NCBI GenBank assembly: GCA_964017155.1
Contig: OZ024862.1
Coordinates: 30,973,658 to 31,037,657 of the forward strand
From: Oasisia sp. SBJ-2009
Taxonomy: Eukaryota > Annelida > Polychaeta > Sabellida > Siboglinidae
Length of the DNA: 64,000 nucleotides
Reading direction: 5' to 3'
Both the position numbers and the translations under genes were made by a program. The notes under the pieces were generated by a model that saw only the letters and a list, made by a program, of their open reading frames with translations, made no database searches and was not told where the DNA came from. Positions 14,270-27,807 of this stretch are shown in pieces (the stretch's first letter is position 1; each line of letters opens with the position of its first letter).

Positions 14270-15757
14270 ACTGAGTCTGAGCATCGGCGTACGACGGCCC
14301 AGTGAGTCAGTACGACACAGAGCCTGAGCACCGACGGCCCAGTTAGATTGTAGAACACTGAGCCTGAGGAACAGCGGCCAAATTAGACTATATAACACTG
14401 AGCCAGAGCAAGGGCGGCCCAGTTAGACTGTAGGACACTGAACCTGAGTATGGGCGGCCCAGTTAGACAGTATAGGACACTGAACATGAGCAAGGGCGGC
14501 CCAGTTAGACAGTAGGACACTGAACCTGAGCAAGGGCGGCCCAGTTAGACAGTAAGACACTGAACCTGAGCAAGGGCGGCCCAGTTAGACAGTAGGACAC
14601 TGAACCTGAGCAAGGGCGGCCCAGTTAGACAGTAGAACACTGAACCTGAGCAAGGGCGGCCCAGTTAGACAGTAGGACACTGAACCTGAGCAAGGGCGGC
14701 CCAGTTAGACAGTAGGACACTGAACCTGAGCAAGGGCGGCCCAGTTAGACAGTAGGACACTGAACCTGAGCATGGGCGGCCCAGTTAGACAGTAGGACAC
14801 TGAACCTGAGCATGGGCGGCCCAGTTAGACAATAGGACACTGAACCTGAGCAAGGGCGGCCCAGTTAGACAGTAGGACACTGAACCTGAGCAAGGGCGGC
14901 CCAGTTAGACAGTAGGACACTGAACCTGAGCAAGGGCGGCCCAGTTAGACAGTAGGACACTGAACCTGAGCAAGGGCGGCCCAGTTAGACAGTAGGACAC
15001 TGAACCTGAGCAAGGGCGGCCCAGTTAGACAGTAGGACACTGAACCTGAGCAAGGGCGGCCCAGTTAGACAGTAGGACACTGAACCTGAGCAAGGGCGGC
15101 CCAGTTAGACAGTAGGACACTGAACCTGAGCAAGGGCGGCCCAGTTAGACAGTAGGACACTGAACCTGAGAAAATTGCGGCCCAGTTAGACAGTAGGACA
15201 CTGAACCTGAGCATGGGCGGCCCAGTTAGACAATAGGAGACTGAACCTGAGCAAGGGCGGCCCAGTTAGACAGTAGGACACTGAACCTGAGCAAGGGCGG
15301 CCCAGTTAGACAGTAGGACACTGAACCTGAGCAAGGGCGGCCCAGTTAGACAGTAGGACACTGAACCTGAGCAAGGGCGGCCCAGTTAGACAGTAGGACA
15401 CTGAACCTGAGAAAATTGCGGCCCAGTTAGACAGTAGGACACTGAACCTGAGCATGGGCGGCCCAGTTAGACAATAGGAGACTGAACCTGAGCAAGGGCG
15501 GCCCAGTTAGACAGTAGGACACTGAACCTGAGCAAGGGCGGCCCAGTTAGACAGTAGGACACTGAACCTGAGCAAGGGCGGCCCAGTTAGACAGTAGGAC
15601 ACTGAACCTGAGCAAGGGCGGCCCAGTTAGACAGTAGGACACTGAAGCTGAGCAAGGGCGGCCCAGTTAGACAGTAGGACACTGAACCTGAGCATGGGCG
15701 GCCCAGTTAGACAGTAGGACACTGAACCTGAGCAAGGGCGGCCCAGTTAGACAGTCG
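14270..15757 (+). repeat. 40-bp minisatellite, about 37 copies
   Basis: Unit: GACAGTAGGACACTGAACCT followed by GAGCAAGGGCGGCCCAGTTA. The centre is nearly homogeneous and the 5' edge is diverged. A variant block (GAGAAAATTGCGG then AATAGGAGA) occurs twice, 241 bases apart (15171 and 15412), showing a recent six-unit duplication. No stop-free frame. Confidence 0.97.
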
Positions 15758-16371
15758 GACACGCTACCAGCGGTGCATATGTGGCAGGTGATTCAAATGG
15801 AACGGTGGTTGCCCTCCGGCATGTACAAATAGGTGCCACACCAGTCGGCACGTGCTATTTGTTGTGATGGACACGGTTGTGTGACCCACCCCTAAAGTGG
15901 TGTGACAGCCGTGCAGGATATTGCTTCGTCGTTCACTCGACCGTTTTTTCAATTGTCAAAACAAAGACCATCCTCTCCAAGTACGCAGTTATCAGTTCAC
16001 TGCATGTATTTCCTTAATCACAGGAACGAAGGTTTATATTCTATATATATAACCAGAAGATATTTTCTGGATCATTTAGAACCAATGTTAATCGGTTAGT
16101 GGCCACGTGAATGTGTATATTGAACCGGTTGCTACACTGACCAATCCCAAGAAGTTACTCTCTGGCTGACATCCCGTATGCATGGCCTTTAAATGTTGCT
16201 TGCTTCAATAGTTCAATTCGAAAATATTAGGTCATTATTAATATCATAATATTATTTTCAATATGTTTTTTTACGTTTGCAACTTTTCTGGCTTCAACCA
16301 CACATTTCTTGTTGGTGGCCAATACAGAGTAAAGGAGCTCTACCTGGTGTATGTCGGAGACACGTACACCT

Positions 16372-16665
16372 GTTCTTCGGGCGCAGTGGTATACTAGGCA
16401 GAACATGGCACTGTCAATCGAGACCACCCGAGACCGAATCCTTTTAACTTATCGAACCTCAGACAATGTTTTCACTCCACATTGTTCAAGTTCACTCAGT
16501 GTGGGAGTGTATCTAGTTATAGAAAGTGACAGGCATTTTAGTACGAGTGGCCTTTAACCTCGCATTAATTGTCACATGTCGGAGTCGAGACGATGTTCGA
16601 TTGAACGGGTTGAAGAGTGAACAGGGGCTGGGCATCGCACTATACAAGAACCACACTGTTATTAC
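16372..16665 (+). mobile_element. tRNA-derived SINE, diverged copy
   Basis: Head GGGCGCAGTGG...GAGACCGAATCC (degenerate A and B boxes), then GTTCACTCAGTG, GTATCTAGTTATAG, GATGTTCGATTGAACG and GCACTATACAAGAACC, in the same order as the 6.5-kb copy. Confidence 0.6.
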
Positions 16666-17849
16666 AACATTCTGCGGTTATCATTGCAATTGAACCAATA
16701 TGGAAACTAATGATGACGAGAAAGGCTCGGGTCCAGGTGTACGAAGTGAAGTTGCACGTAAGACAGCGCTGAGCACCCGCTTGCTCCAAGCCAAGAGGTC
16801 GACGTCCTGCCCTTCGCAGCCTGGTCGTTATTTGCAAGTCTGATATTCGGACATCGGATTGATTGAGCTACATGACTGAACTGCAGTAAGCTCCAGTCAC
16901 CAATGTTCAGAGAACTGGACGGGCGCTTCAACCCTTCAACGGCCACCGCTCTCCCCGACCCCGGGCGGCCGACGACGTTCGGCCCCAGCCCACCTCTAAG
17001 ATGCGTTCGTCGTGGTGCTTATTTCAAGGAATCCCTAAGAAATACAATATAATTTATTGAGTGAATTTCGGAGTAGGGTTGACGGGGAAGTTGTGGCGTG
17101 TTAAAGGAATTCTGCAAACATTCTATGTCAGTTGCCAGGGAAATGTAATGTGTACTCGCATATTCTGACGTGCACACGAAATAACTACGCGCGCCCAAAA
17201 TGATACTCGGATATCGCATTCGATCGCACCTTCTGCATTATGATATCGTCAATTATTATTATCGCTGAGCACACGCTCAGGACGTCAGCTCCGTCGATGT
17301 GGCGGTCCCACGCCGCTCTCCCGCTAGGTTTATGGCGCCATTCTTGACATACACCATTAATGAACATGTATATGTACACGTGTACCCACTCTCGTTGACA
17401 GATCATTTTACCTTCTGGAGAATGCATAAGTGACGGCACGCAGCCTAGCTGGTGCACCATTTATAAGATAATGTATAAGATCATTTATAATTTGTGTTTC
17501 AATCATCTTGTCGCGGTTCCCAACTGCAGCATTGAAGTCACTAGTATCCGATGTGTGGCGGACTTGATAATAGGAGTTGGTTGAGCTTAATTAGAGACAC
17601 CCTGTGTATAGCATGCATTCATAAGAACAGTAGTGCATTGAACTTAAATGCTGGCTGCCAGCTCCTCTGCCCAAAATTGGCACAGAGTAGTTATTTATAA
17701 CCGGAAATCTGCTGTCTAGAACGTGGGAAAGTTAAATATCAAAGGTTATTGCTGTTAAATCTGCTCCTCTCGGCATAATTGCCAATATGATATTTTGAAG
17801 CTGGATATTTTGTTTACCATTTGAAACCTAGGAGCTGGTACCCTCGCAT

Positions 17850-17904
17850 TACGTCATCAAGTACACAGAATACCCATGGGGTATCCTGTGTACTTGATGA
17901 CGTA
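17850..17904. repeat. Near-perfect hairpin, 26-base arms, 3-base loop
   Basis: The left arm TACGTCATCAAGTACACAG and following bases is inverted at 17879-17904 with a single mismatch. Confidence 0.9.
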
Positions 17905-18892
17905 GCATCGAGCGATGTCCACAGAGTATGTGACGTGGTGATTACATCACTACGATTGTTCGTACTTAGGGTCATTAGGTGCGTGTGCTTAGCGCTTACT
18001 ACGGCGCGTGTCAGTAATTAACTGCAGTCTAGCATGTCTAGCATTGCGTGGGGCTAGGGCCATATTTAGCGGCGTACGCATGTTGCTGTGTCATTGACAA
18101 CATTGATGTTGTTTTATATAATGGGTAATATGGGCTGTCGATTAGTATGGCGCCCGTCTGTTAGTCTCTTGCGTAATCTACACTTGTTCCGCCTAATCTT
18201 GTTCCGCCAACAAACAATGAGTTAGAAAAACACACACACGCGAACTGATTAAAACCAAAATACGCATCAAATTCGGTCAAGTTGTCGGAGGTTGTTTTGT
18301 TTTCGCTGTATAATAGGGTTGATACGGTGGGTTTGAGTTAGTTCATACGAATCCCATTCTTGATGCTGCACTTCAAATCCCACAGCGTTTACTGCTTTGC
18401 AGGACAGAAGAAAAGGTCGAACACGTTAAGATGCAACCCTCTGAAAGAACGCACGAACGTACGACCGTCATTAATCAACAGGAACCCGCACGAACCACGT
18501 CTAACGTACACATAAAGTCTTGCTCTCTTTTTGGCTGTAAATAACGCTTATAGCGCACAGTGTGTCTTCTACCAAGTGCGTCATTGACTGGTGTTTCATG
18601 CATTCATGACGCGTGATACGCGTGTTAGACAACTATAAATATTATATACATTGTTTGTCCGGCAACGAATCTCTGACAGCATGCAGGCTATATAAGAGGG
18701 CCCATGTTGTGAATAGCAAGATTGGATATTGACTTAATTGCAGGTCTGACGACTTTCTTTCCCAAACTCTTGTATTCGATTTCTCTAACATCCGAATCTT
18801 GCGGGATCTTGAGATGGTACCAATATTCCAAGAGAATGGCAGACTTTAACATAATGTTTGCCCTTATACGCCTGGGAATATCATACCAAAGA

Positions 18893-19003
18893 AATTGAAA
18901 TGGTGTTTGATTGAATATGTCTGCCAGGGAAGTAAAGTGTAAAGCGCTTTGAGCAGTCCTGAAGAATGGATACTGCGCTATACAAGAACTCACCAGTACT
19001 GTA
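18893..19003 (+). mobile_element. SINE tail fragment
   Basis: GGTGTTTGATTGAATATG, TCTGCCAGGGAAG, TGTAAAGCGCTTTGAGCAG and TGCGCTATACAAGAACTC match the 3' half of the 6.5-kb SINE. Confidence 0.6.
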
Positions 19004-20001
19004 GCCAATATAATTTATTAGCGTAAAATGCAGGTGGAATGGATGATCGCGAAGACTATTCGACTTTGAACGCTATCTCGGGACACCATTGAGAAAGTGA
19101 CGGGAGCTTTGTGAGAGTGTCTTGTAAAATAACCAGCGCTACTTCGACAAGAGTCCCAGTTGCCATCTGTTATTGTCGACGTACCAGTGGAATGGATATA
19201 TCTTATATAAAAGGGAACGATAAATATTTCTGAAAATCAACGAGATCTGCCAACGGTAATATTTAATCCAAGCACAGTGTTCATAATAAATTCCGCTTCG
19301 TCGGTATTCGGGTCAGATGTTACAAACGACTCGTCTGGACGACGATGTTTAGGGTTGTCGCTGTCGATGTTGCGGCCGTCGTGTCGTCTGTGCTGTCGCG
19401 AACTGTCGTCAGACAGTTATCGATTGCGCGTTATCACGTAACGGCACGGCGGAGGCGATGCTGAAAGCTCTCACGGCGTGTTTAGTTGGACGGGCATACA
19501 TAGTCGCTCGTCCGGATAAACGCTGTCCGGGATTACATGCGGATGAAGCAACAACACAGGCTGCAGTCGAGCGTAGGCCCGCGAGCTTGCACGCACTTAC
19601 GGTATCAGCCGTCGGACGAGTCTCGGAGACAGACTCCCGATAGTTCCGGCTCTGCGACAAACAACGTCATCTTCCATTTCCTGGCGTCGCTAACAAGGTT
19701 TCAAAGACATCCAGCAATACAGTGGCGAAAGTGCATGGCCAAAATATGACGTCGGTTTGTCTGGAGATCTAGAGAACTGTCGAGCTCTACGTACACCGGT
19801 AGTAGTCGTATCCTTGTCGTAACAAAGCACGGTGGATGCTCCACTGGAGTCAATCGTCCAAACTGATGACAATGTATGTTATGGTTGTGTGTTAAGTCAA
19901 AATATTATGTGTTAGCAACTGCTGTGAACGCAATACATGCAAGGTATGGTTTGGGGGCCAACGATACAGGGAATCTCATATAAAAGGGATTGGCGTCAAC
20001 A

Positions 20002-20071
<70 letters not shown>

Positions 20072-20125
20072 TTCTTTCTGTTGTTTGTATGTTTTGTTTC
20101 TTTCTGTTGTTTGTATGTTTTGTTT
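20002..20125 (+). repeat. (CTGT)n array followed by a duplicated 26-bp T-rich unit
   Basis: About 17 CTGT copies (20002-20070), then two copies of TTTCTTTCTGTTGTTTGTAT plus GTTTTG. Confidence 0.95.
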
Positions 20126-20764
20126 CTTTGTTTGTTGTGAAGTAATTTCGAAACAGTGAACTGCGACCACGTGGTTATCTATGTTAGTTCACTTTCTTAG
20201 CAACTGTCCTGTTGCATTCTCGGGGTGAGTGTTGACAACAGGTTTACACTGAACACATTCATTGTTGATAACTTCGGAAACAATAGTCCTCCACTTTGGT
20301 CTGTCTGCAGCCTGACCCTAGCTTATATGCAGCCGCCCGAGTTCTCCTTTTCCAATTGTTTGGTCGTTCGCGTTTTCTCTTTCCTACAGGTGTCCCGTCG
20401 TATCATGGACGAGTGGAGAGGGTACAGATTTTGTGTATAGCTTCAGTTTTGTTCTTATAGAATAGAATATTGTTGCTCTTCTAACAATCAGTGTTATTTA
20501 ATGGGTGTAATGAATTCCTGTTCGGAGTAGTCTCTGCTACGCCACAACAATGCTTCCGCTATTTCTCTTCTGAATGGCGTGGAGTCTGGCAAATTATTTT
20601 AAAGACAGCCTCACGGACAGGTATAATACACGTGTATCTTCCTGTTGTTCAACTGCAGGTTTGGGCTAACATTTTGTAAGACTTTTTCATTAGGCCAAGT
20701 CGAATGTTTGGTAATATGCCAGGTTGTATGTCCACCAGGTGTGTCTTCTCGGTAAGTCTTCTCG

Positions 20765-20766
20765 GA

Positions 20767-20809
<43 letters not shown>

Positions 20810-20898
20810 GGGAGAGAGAGAGAGGAGACAGAGGAGAGAGAGAGAGGAGAGAGAGAGAGGAGAGAGAGGGGAGGGAGAGAGAGAGAGAGAGAGAGAAG
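20765..20898 (+). repeat. (GA)n-rich low-complexity run
   Basis: GA dinucleotides with GGAGA interruptions; a purine-only strand that could form triplex DNA. Confidence 0.95.
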
Positions 20899-22443
20899 CT
20901 TCCGCTCCTTCCGTCTCTGGCACCATGGTGTTCATCGTAAAGACAGTGTCGGGTTGCTGGTCTTCCTTAGATAATCGTCTTTTACGTGGCTGCGCTGAGC
21001 AGTCCATTCCAACGGTGTGCTCACTTTGCGAGTTATCCAACGGTTCCACAAGTTGTCTCGCCTTAATGAAGTGATGAAGATCGACGAGCGATCAACTTAG
21101 AGGGCGTGTCGTCGGACTGGTCTGGCCTGTCGTCAATGGCGATGGTGCATAAGACAGATCCCTGGGGAACGTCTGCGTTGATGACTTTGCACCGGAGCAT
21201 ATTCCACTGAAAGTAACTTTCTGAACGATGTTCTTTGTCGCTTCGATAAGATATAGATATCACATCAAATATCCTGATGATCAGAATGTCAGCATCTAAT
21301 CACTGAGCTCGTCTAATGTAAAATGCCAATGCAAAGCAGATGCAATATTTAATATTCTTACCCCTTATCAGTGGCATCTTTTTGTGTAACTGTTACATCA
21401 GCAAATGTCTACACACTTCCAAATGGTGTAATTATAAAACACATTGTCTAATGCTGATGGTTCTGAGCCTGATACTGACAGTAAACAGTGGTTCTTCTGG
21501 CCTTCGAATAACCGTTTTCTGACACCTTAGTGCGACATTGCTTCCTTGTAGTTATACTGTTTAGGAATGTATAATGTTGAGGAATGAATCCATTGTATAG
21601 CTGGATCAATGGTTTTGTCTGTTCAGGAGCAGCTATTTCGGTACAGAAGCTTGGATTTAGTCAGCTCCACCTACCTTCTCGGTGTCTGTCTCGTGTAGAT
21701 AGAGTATGTTTTTAGTGTTTTATCGTATAGACATTATACTTCAGACTTCAGGGTTGCAGTAATTGTTTTTCTGTTCACGGCGGGTTTTGATTCCGCTAGA
21801 TCTGCAGTTGGAACGGCTGATTGGTAATCATAACATCAATGTCAGTCACCAATGTGGTTGACGTTTTGTCATTTACACGTTGGAAAGTCAGTGTTATGCC
21901 TACTGTACACGACCCCATACTGTGTGAAACTAATCGAACAAGCAATGTGAAAGAAAATAATGGAAAGAGCATGAGAAGACTATACTGTCATATCGTCTCA
22001 GGTAGAGTGCCTCTCTGTCCAGTGGTTTGTGTAGTTCTTGCACAATCAGGCTTAGGTTGTGTAAAAACATTCGGCGTTCTGTATTCAACAAACGTATCGT
22101 TTATTCCTGCCTGACACCTGCTCGGCATGAACATCGGCACCGCGCGAATCGCGTGTGCTAATGGGCTAATACATTAACACGAATGGAAATTAAGGTGTGT
22201 GGGTCACGTTGCCCGTGGAAACCAGACCAGTCGCCAGTCGGCGCTGCAGTCAGTTACCAACGCTTGTTATAAATATTATAGTAGCAGTTTATTTCTGAAC
22301 CGGTGAACAGTTGTGGTGTCAGTGCATTGTATGTTTACATGTGCAACTCTACTGGAGTAGTGCTGTGTTTGTTTTTGATAATGATAGATTGGCGTCTCAG
22401 TCAACTTGCGACTTGTTGCTATTGCAAGTTGCACTGTTAGGTG

Positions 22444-22444
<1 letters not shown>

Positions 22445-22536
<92 letters not shown>
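22445..22536 (+). repeat. (TA)n microsatellite
   Basis: Pure TA run of about 92 bases at the edge of a CpG-rich block. Confidence 0.98.
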
Positions 22537-22539
<3 letters not shown>

Positions 22540-22589
22540 CAGTGGTAAGTGGTGAGATACGCGCGTCCTGTATTCGTATACAGGTTGAT

Positions 22590-23580
22590 CTGTAGATATG
22601 ACATGTGTTACGATGCGTGCCATACCACATGGCATTACATACGTTGTGCCGACCCGTGCATGACATTGGCTGGGCAGCACGCGGCCGGCGTGGCGTGCCG
22701 TGGCGTGCAGGCGTACGTACGCTCGTTCCCCGGAGTCTGCCGTGGCGTACAGCCCCGTACACGCACCAGAAGTACCACGGCACTTGAGACGGCGAGAGAC
22801 GCCGAGGAAACAGCCGCAGGCAACACTCAAATTACGGCGCTTCTTTCTGCGGTCTGCGGCGACCAACCGGGGCTGCGCTGTGCCTCGCACAGGCGCACTC
22901 GCGCGCTCCCACGCCAACGTCAACATCGACGGGCAATCATTCCATTAGGCTCGGCGTCATTACCCGTCGACGTACGAGTAGCGAAGCACACACGAACGAC
23001 GCGACATCGGCGCTAACGGACCGGGGTCACGGCCTCTCTCAGTCGCCTTCGACGCATGTATTGTACGCGTACTGTGGATTTACCGAGCCGGCATGATGAC
23101 CTAGTCGATTATGGTAAGTCGACAGTGTGAATGTGACCCCACGGCACGAGTGTGTACGGCGTGAGCCAATGTTGTTATGGCCGGCGACGCTTGTCTCGGT
23201 CATGTAGATCGGGCTGAGGCACGTCGCTTAGCGTTCCGTCGTCTGTAGCGACCGTGTGCCGTGCCATTGCGATTCAACCGGAGTTTTGGATGCGATACGA
23301 CAGCCATTCGCGTCTACGTCAGCCACCAACGTGCATACATCGCATCGCCCACGTAAACGCTGCCTAGCTACCCACTCAGAACGGTGTCTCTAGGCGGCCG
23401 ACCCGACCCGACGAATACTGACACAGAACCACGCCGCGTGTTTACATCGCGGAACCACGCACGCATTGCGGAAGTGAGGTAGCGCGGCCGGCCGAAAGTC
23501 TTCAAGCAATCGATGAGGCGAATTTCAGCTGAATGCGCTGACCTTATCGGCAAGGCGGCCGTTCATCTCACGGCTCGATT
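22590..23580. other. CpG-rich block, function unknown
   Basis: About 1 kb of high GC with many CG dinucleotides, beginning at a (TA)n run. A consensus donor ATTATG|GTAAGTCG sits at about 23110. No recognisable protein in any frame. It could be a CpG island or an old GC-rich repeat. Confidence 0.3.
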
Positions 23581-24593
23581 CGCCGTTTATCTATTAACGC
23601 TAGATTGCGGCTAGATCGAGAAGCTGATCACTAGTAAGTGTAGGCGATAGCTGGCGTGATTACACAGACACTGGATTGCTGTTATCCGGCAGGCATATAG
23701 ACCGGTGGTGGGGTACTCTTGTCTGAGCCACACCACACGACGACGAATCTCGGTGTTGACTCTTTCCTCTCGAGTTGACAGGTTGGTGCAATCAAATCGA
23801 TCGGGCACAGAACAGTGTCGACTTTCCCATTGATAACCGTGTAAGCGATTTTATTCAGATTATAGAAACCTGAGCCGCAGAAAAGCCGTCATGTTATTGG
23901 TACGCTCATCGAGTTTCGTTAGAACCACAGACAGACAGCTCTTTGAAAATGCACGCACCCACTTTATCAACCAGTATCAGAAACTAATCACGTTTTCTGT
24001 GCGCAACCATTGCGTTATTTGAATACAAATGGGAAACGAATAAATCCGCCAACTACACTCGAAAATTCCGTTACCATTACCAATACATAATATTAGTACT
24101 AAACTGCTAAATGCATGATCTGTTTAATTCATTACCCATAAAACTTTCTTTTACAGTTCGGACATCACAGCATGCTAGATATTATGTTATTCGGGAACAC
24201 AAAAGCCACTACAAGGAATACGCGCACCTAGACACCACGGAGACCACATACGTCTCTCATGATGCTCTCCCTGGACGAACGCGAATTTGGCAGCCTGCCA
24301 AGATCTTAACGAACCGACCCCCCACTCTCTAACGCTAATTGGCGAGCATTTACATGAGAAGGCGCCGACCAGCCAGCGTACGCGTTGCCTTTGTACTGCA
24401 GTGCCAGTATTTCTAGGGGAATGAAAGACTTTACATGCTTTTCTGTGTAGTTTGCTCACATAATCGGTCGCGCTTTTCAGTCGACTAATATCCTTGTAAT
24501 GTCACGTGAACCAGTTTCCTAGAGAATCGGTGCATTTCTGTTGAACGCCTCTACACGGTGGCACTAACCCGTCGACGAGCCCAAGTGGCGTGT

Positions 24594-24965
24594 TTTGTAT
24601 CAGCGGCCTAGTACTCAGTTATCGATGGCTTTTGGTCACAGAGATTCTTGTATCAACGGCCTAGTACTCAGTTATCGATGGCTTTTGGTCACAGAGATTC
24701 TTGTATCAACGGCCTAGTGATCAGTTATCGATGGCTTTTGGTCACAGAGATTCTTGTATCAACGGCCTAGTGATCAGTTATCGATGGCTTTTGGTCACAG
24801 AGATTCATGTATCAACGGCCTAGTGATCAGTTATCGATGGCTTTTGGTCACAGAGATTCTTGTATCAACGGCCTAGTGATCAGTTATCGATGGCTTTTGG
24901 TCACAGAGATTCTTGTATCAACGGCCTAGTACTCAGTTATCGATGGTTTTTGGTCACAGAGATTC
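24594..24965 (+). repeat. 53-bp minisatellite, 7 copies
   Basis: Unit marks CGGCCTAGTGATCAGTTATC then GATGGCTTTTGGTCACAGAG. Copies are almost identical, with ACTCAG/GATCAG variants, so the array is young. It ends about 80 bases before the CpG-rich block at 25.05 kb. Confidence 0.95.
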
Positions 24966-25049
24966 TTCGCTATTCATCATGCGATGCTGAAATTCAGGTG
25001 AGAGACAACAAGTCACGTAATACCGCTGTCTAGCCGCAGCTACAGCATT

Positions 25050-25477
25050 CCATTCGTTTGTGGGTCGCTGCTTCAATCTGTGGTGGCGAGCCAGTAGCCA
25101 CCTGGGCATCTCCGCACGAGACGTCACCTGCTACTATCGCGTATGGCGTATCCGGTTACATTTCCGACTTTCGGCCGCTGTCTTATGGATTAAGCGTTTC
25201 ACGTGGAACGATAAGACGCCCGGGAAACGGGGAAGGCTTCCGTCCTCAGCTGCTCATGCCGCCAGCCGCGTATGCCGAGTCGGGCGCCTTCTCAAAGGAG
25301 CTCGTCTCCGGGGAATGGTCCAAGCTGGCGGCAGAGGAACCGGTTGCAACCGTCGGGCTACTTATTCTCACGGCGCGTGTGACGCCAGAACGTTGGCTGC
25401 GTGCTTACTCGCTCGGTCTGGTTGCTATCGCGAGAAGATCGGAGTTATCGGATGTGTCAGAGTTAGGGTATAAACAG
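25050..25477 (+). other. CpG-rich block ending at a good splice donor (possible untranslated first exon)
   Basis: GC- and CpG-rich sequence in AT-rich surroundings. It ends ATAAACAG|GTAAGAATG, a near-consensus donor at 25478. Open reading frames cross it in two frames, but neither product is recognisable. It could be the promoter/5'UTR exon of the hexosaminidase, which needs one upstream, or an unrelated gene start. Confidence 0.3.
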
Positions 25478-27667
25478 GTAAGAATGCATGATATAAATTC
25501 CTCGTTGGTGACAACTATAGTTTGTCATCTACATGCTGGGGCGACTGTTAAAATAGTGTATGTGATAGATTATTCAAAATTATATTATAATTTATCTTCT
25601 TCGCCGCCTTATTAGCCTATAATTACTGCTATTGCCTGTACCACGTGACTGGATTAGTTCACTAATAAGTTGTCCCAGTTATATTTTGTCGGTCAGTTGG
25701 TTCATGGGCATATTGATGTTGGCATGATATCGTGATGACGTAATCTCATCAACCTTCCTACCAACGGAACTAAGCGTGGTGTTCACAATCGCGTAACCGT
25801 CTGTATCCATGGGAAAGGTCAACATTTACGAGCGTGCGACGTCGGTAATCTCACGGATATAGATTATCAAAACACTAAGCGAAACACAGAATGCAAATCT
25901 TTGTGTTCAACCTATACATATTCGTAGATTTTGTGCGGGCTGAACAACTAGCAATTTCACTGAACTACCTTGACTTATGTCTGTACGTAGCTGGCACATA
26001 ACGTCTGCAAATTTTCGTGTAGAAGCCAGTTCATTGTATAGTGATATCGATGTTTACACGTCGAAAGTAAAGAACTTCCTTCTGTGACGTCATACACCGA
26101 TGGCGTCCCGCTAGGGGTGTTGTGTGGGCCGCAGGTGGTCGGCTGTAATTGATGTCGGCCGCGTGGCGTGCCCGGTGTGGCTGAAGTGCATGGCGAAAAT
26201 GGAACAGTAAATCATGTCGTCGCCTGTTTATACTTGGTCTTTTTGTGGCGGTGGTTATTAGCCTGTTTTATTTAGATCGCCACCCAAAATTAGGTGACGA
26301 GACTTGCCTGGCGATCGATGCCATCAAACACGGGAAATCGTAATACTTGATTTTTCATTTGATTAATTAATTAACGTGATTAGGCATGACATACGATCCA
26401 CGATAAACAAAAGTGGTTTATTATAGTTGCTTGCTGAATATGGAAAAATAACGCAGTTACGTTACTGATGCGTCGACGAAGACAGATGCACGTTGAAAGC
26501 GGAGATGGTGTTGTTTGACGGATGTGATGCAAATACAGAATTTTTTTCTGATGTCCTTATGTTTGTCACGTGATACATTTTCACGTCAAGCAGACTATAT
26601 GGTTTGTCTTTCTATACCATACGCACAAGCGACGAAATAGCTACGTCGACAGTTGAAATGCAATGTGCTATTGGGCGCGTATATCAAATTCAGGCAGCAG
26701 GTGGCATACGTACTAAAACATTATTTACTACCCGTGTCGTAGGCTTCTGGTACGGGTAGGCGTGACATGTAAAGAGAAAGTCGGACACCCACCAGAGTAC
26801 CTTCTCTTGGTCGTACTGCGACGTGTAGCCTCTAGCAGACTGTTTAATGCCGCGGTATGGATTTAGCGACTCCAGGGAACTACGCATATAGGTCAGTAAA
26901 GATCTCCGCTTAGTTTCCAGTGTAAAAATACATCGTAACATTCGCGAAGGATCTCCCGTCGCGTCAGATTCTGCACAACTACTAAATATTGCATCGTACG
27001 GCCGCATAAAAACGCAGGAAACGAGGCGGATGAGAACAGGCGGGGCGACGTGTTTGCTTACCGGGGCACGCTGGGTCCGCGCCCAAACACCAGCCCGGGG
27101 TTATGATATTCATCGTCGCTGGCATAAATAGCATATCAGATGACAGTGCCGTTCTAGCGACAGGCCGTTATCGCTTCGTTTCCGGCTGCCTGCCCCTTCG
27201 GACAGGCGATGTAGGCCGCTTGAACAACCCCGTCTGCGCCTCTGACCTCCTCGGGGTTAGGCCTACCCAGTGAAGGGTTTATATTTGCCGAAGTTTTTGT
27301 AGAAATCGACGACATGAATCACATGGAGCGATGCAATAGAGGAAACAGAGGGCACGGGCAAATATATCAGCGCGCCATCTCGGCGTCACGTCATAATATC
27401 ATCGCATTGCCAACATTCTGCGACCCATTTCGGCCATCGTAATTGTGCGCATCTCTGGGCATCTAATCGCACTCAATTTGCCAGCGTGTGCAATGCGGGC
27501 ATTGGAATGATAGTCTGCTTCCGAGTTCCGACATTCGTTGTGAATGCGTTGTATGCTCTGCCCTGTAAATGCCGCGTAGTCAATCCAATTGCGTGAACGT
27601 CGCCATTGAAGTCTTGTGTGTACCACGCTGACAACAGTACGTGGCGGCGACTTCAGCAGTTAGGCAT

Positions 27668-27668
<1 letters not shown>

Positions 27669-27755
<87 letters not shown>

Positions 27756-27758
27756 ATG

Positions 27759-27807
<49 letters not shown>

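Larger units (their letters stand above)
15760..24590. other. Stretch without recognisable gene
   Basis: SINE copies, the 17.85-kb hairpin, CTGT and GA arrays, (TA)n and the CpG-rich block at 22.6-23.6 kb. No exon-like series of conserved peptides in any frame. Confidence 0.55.

Noticed and set aside
14270..15757. CRISPR-like array
   Set aside because: Units are contiguous with no unique spacers and the context is an animal genome; it is a minisatellite.
22444..23016. 155-160 codon ORFs on both strands as genes
   Set aside because: Open frames come from GC-rich sequence and the adjacent TA run; no conserved peptide.
25058..25615. 185-codon ORF as a protein gene
   Set aside because: No recognisable motif, a second overlapping frame is also open, and the frame runs past a good donor into AT-rich sequence. 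Kept only as a possible untranslated exon.
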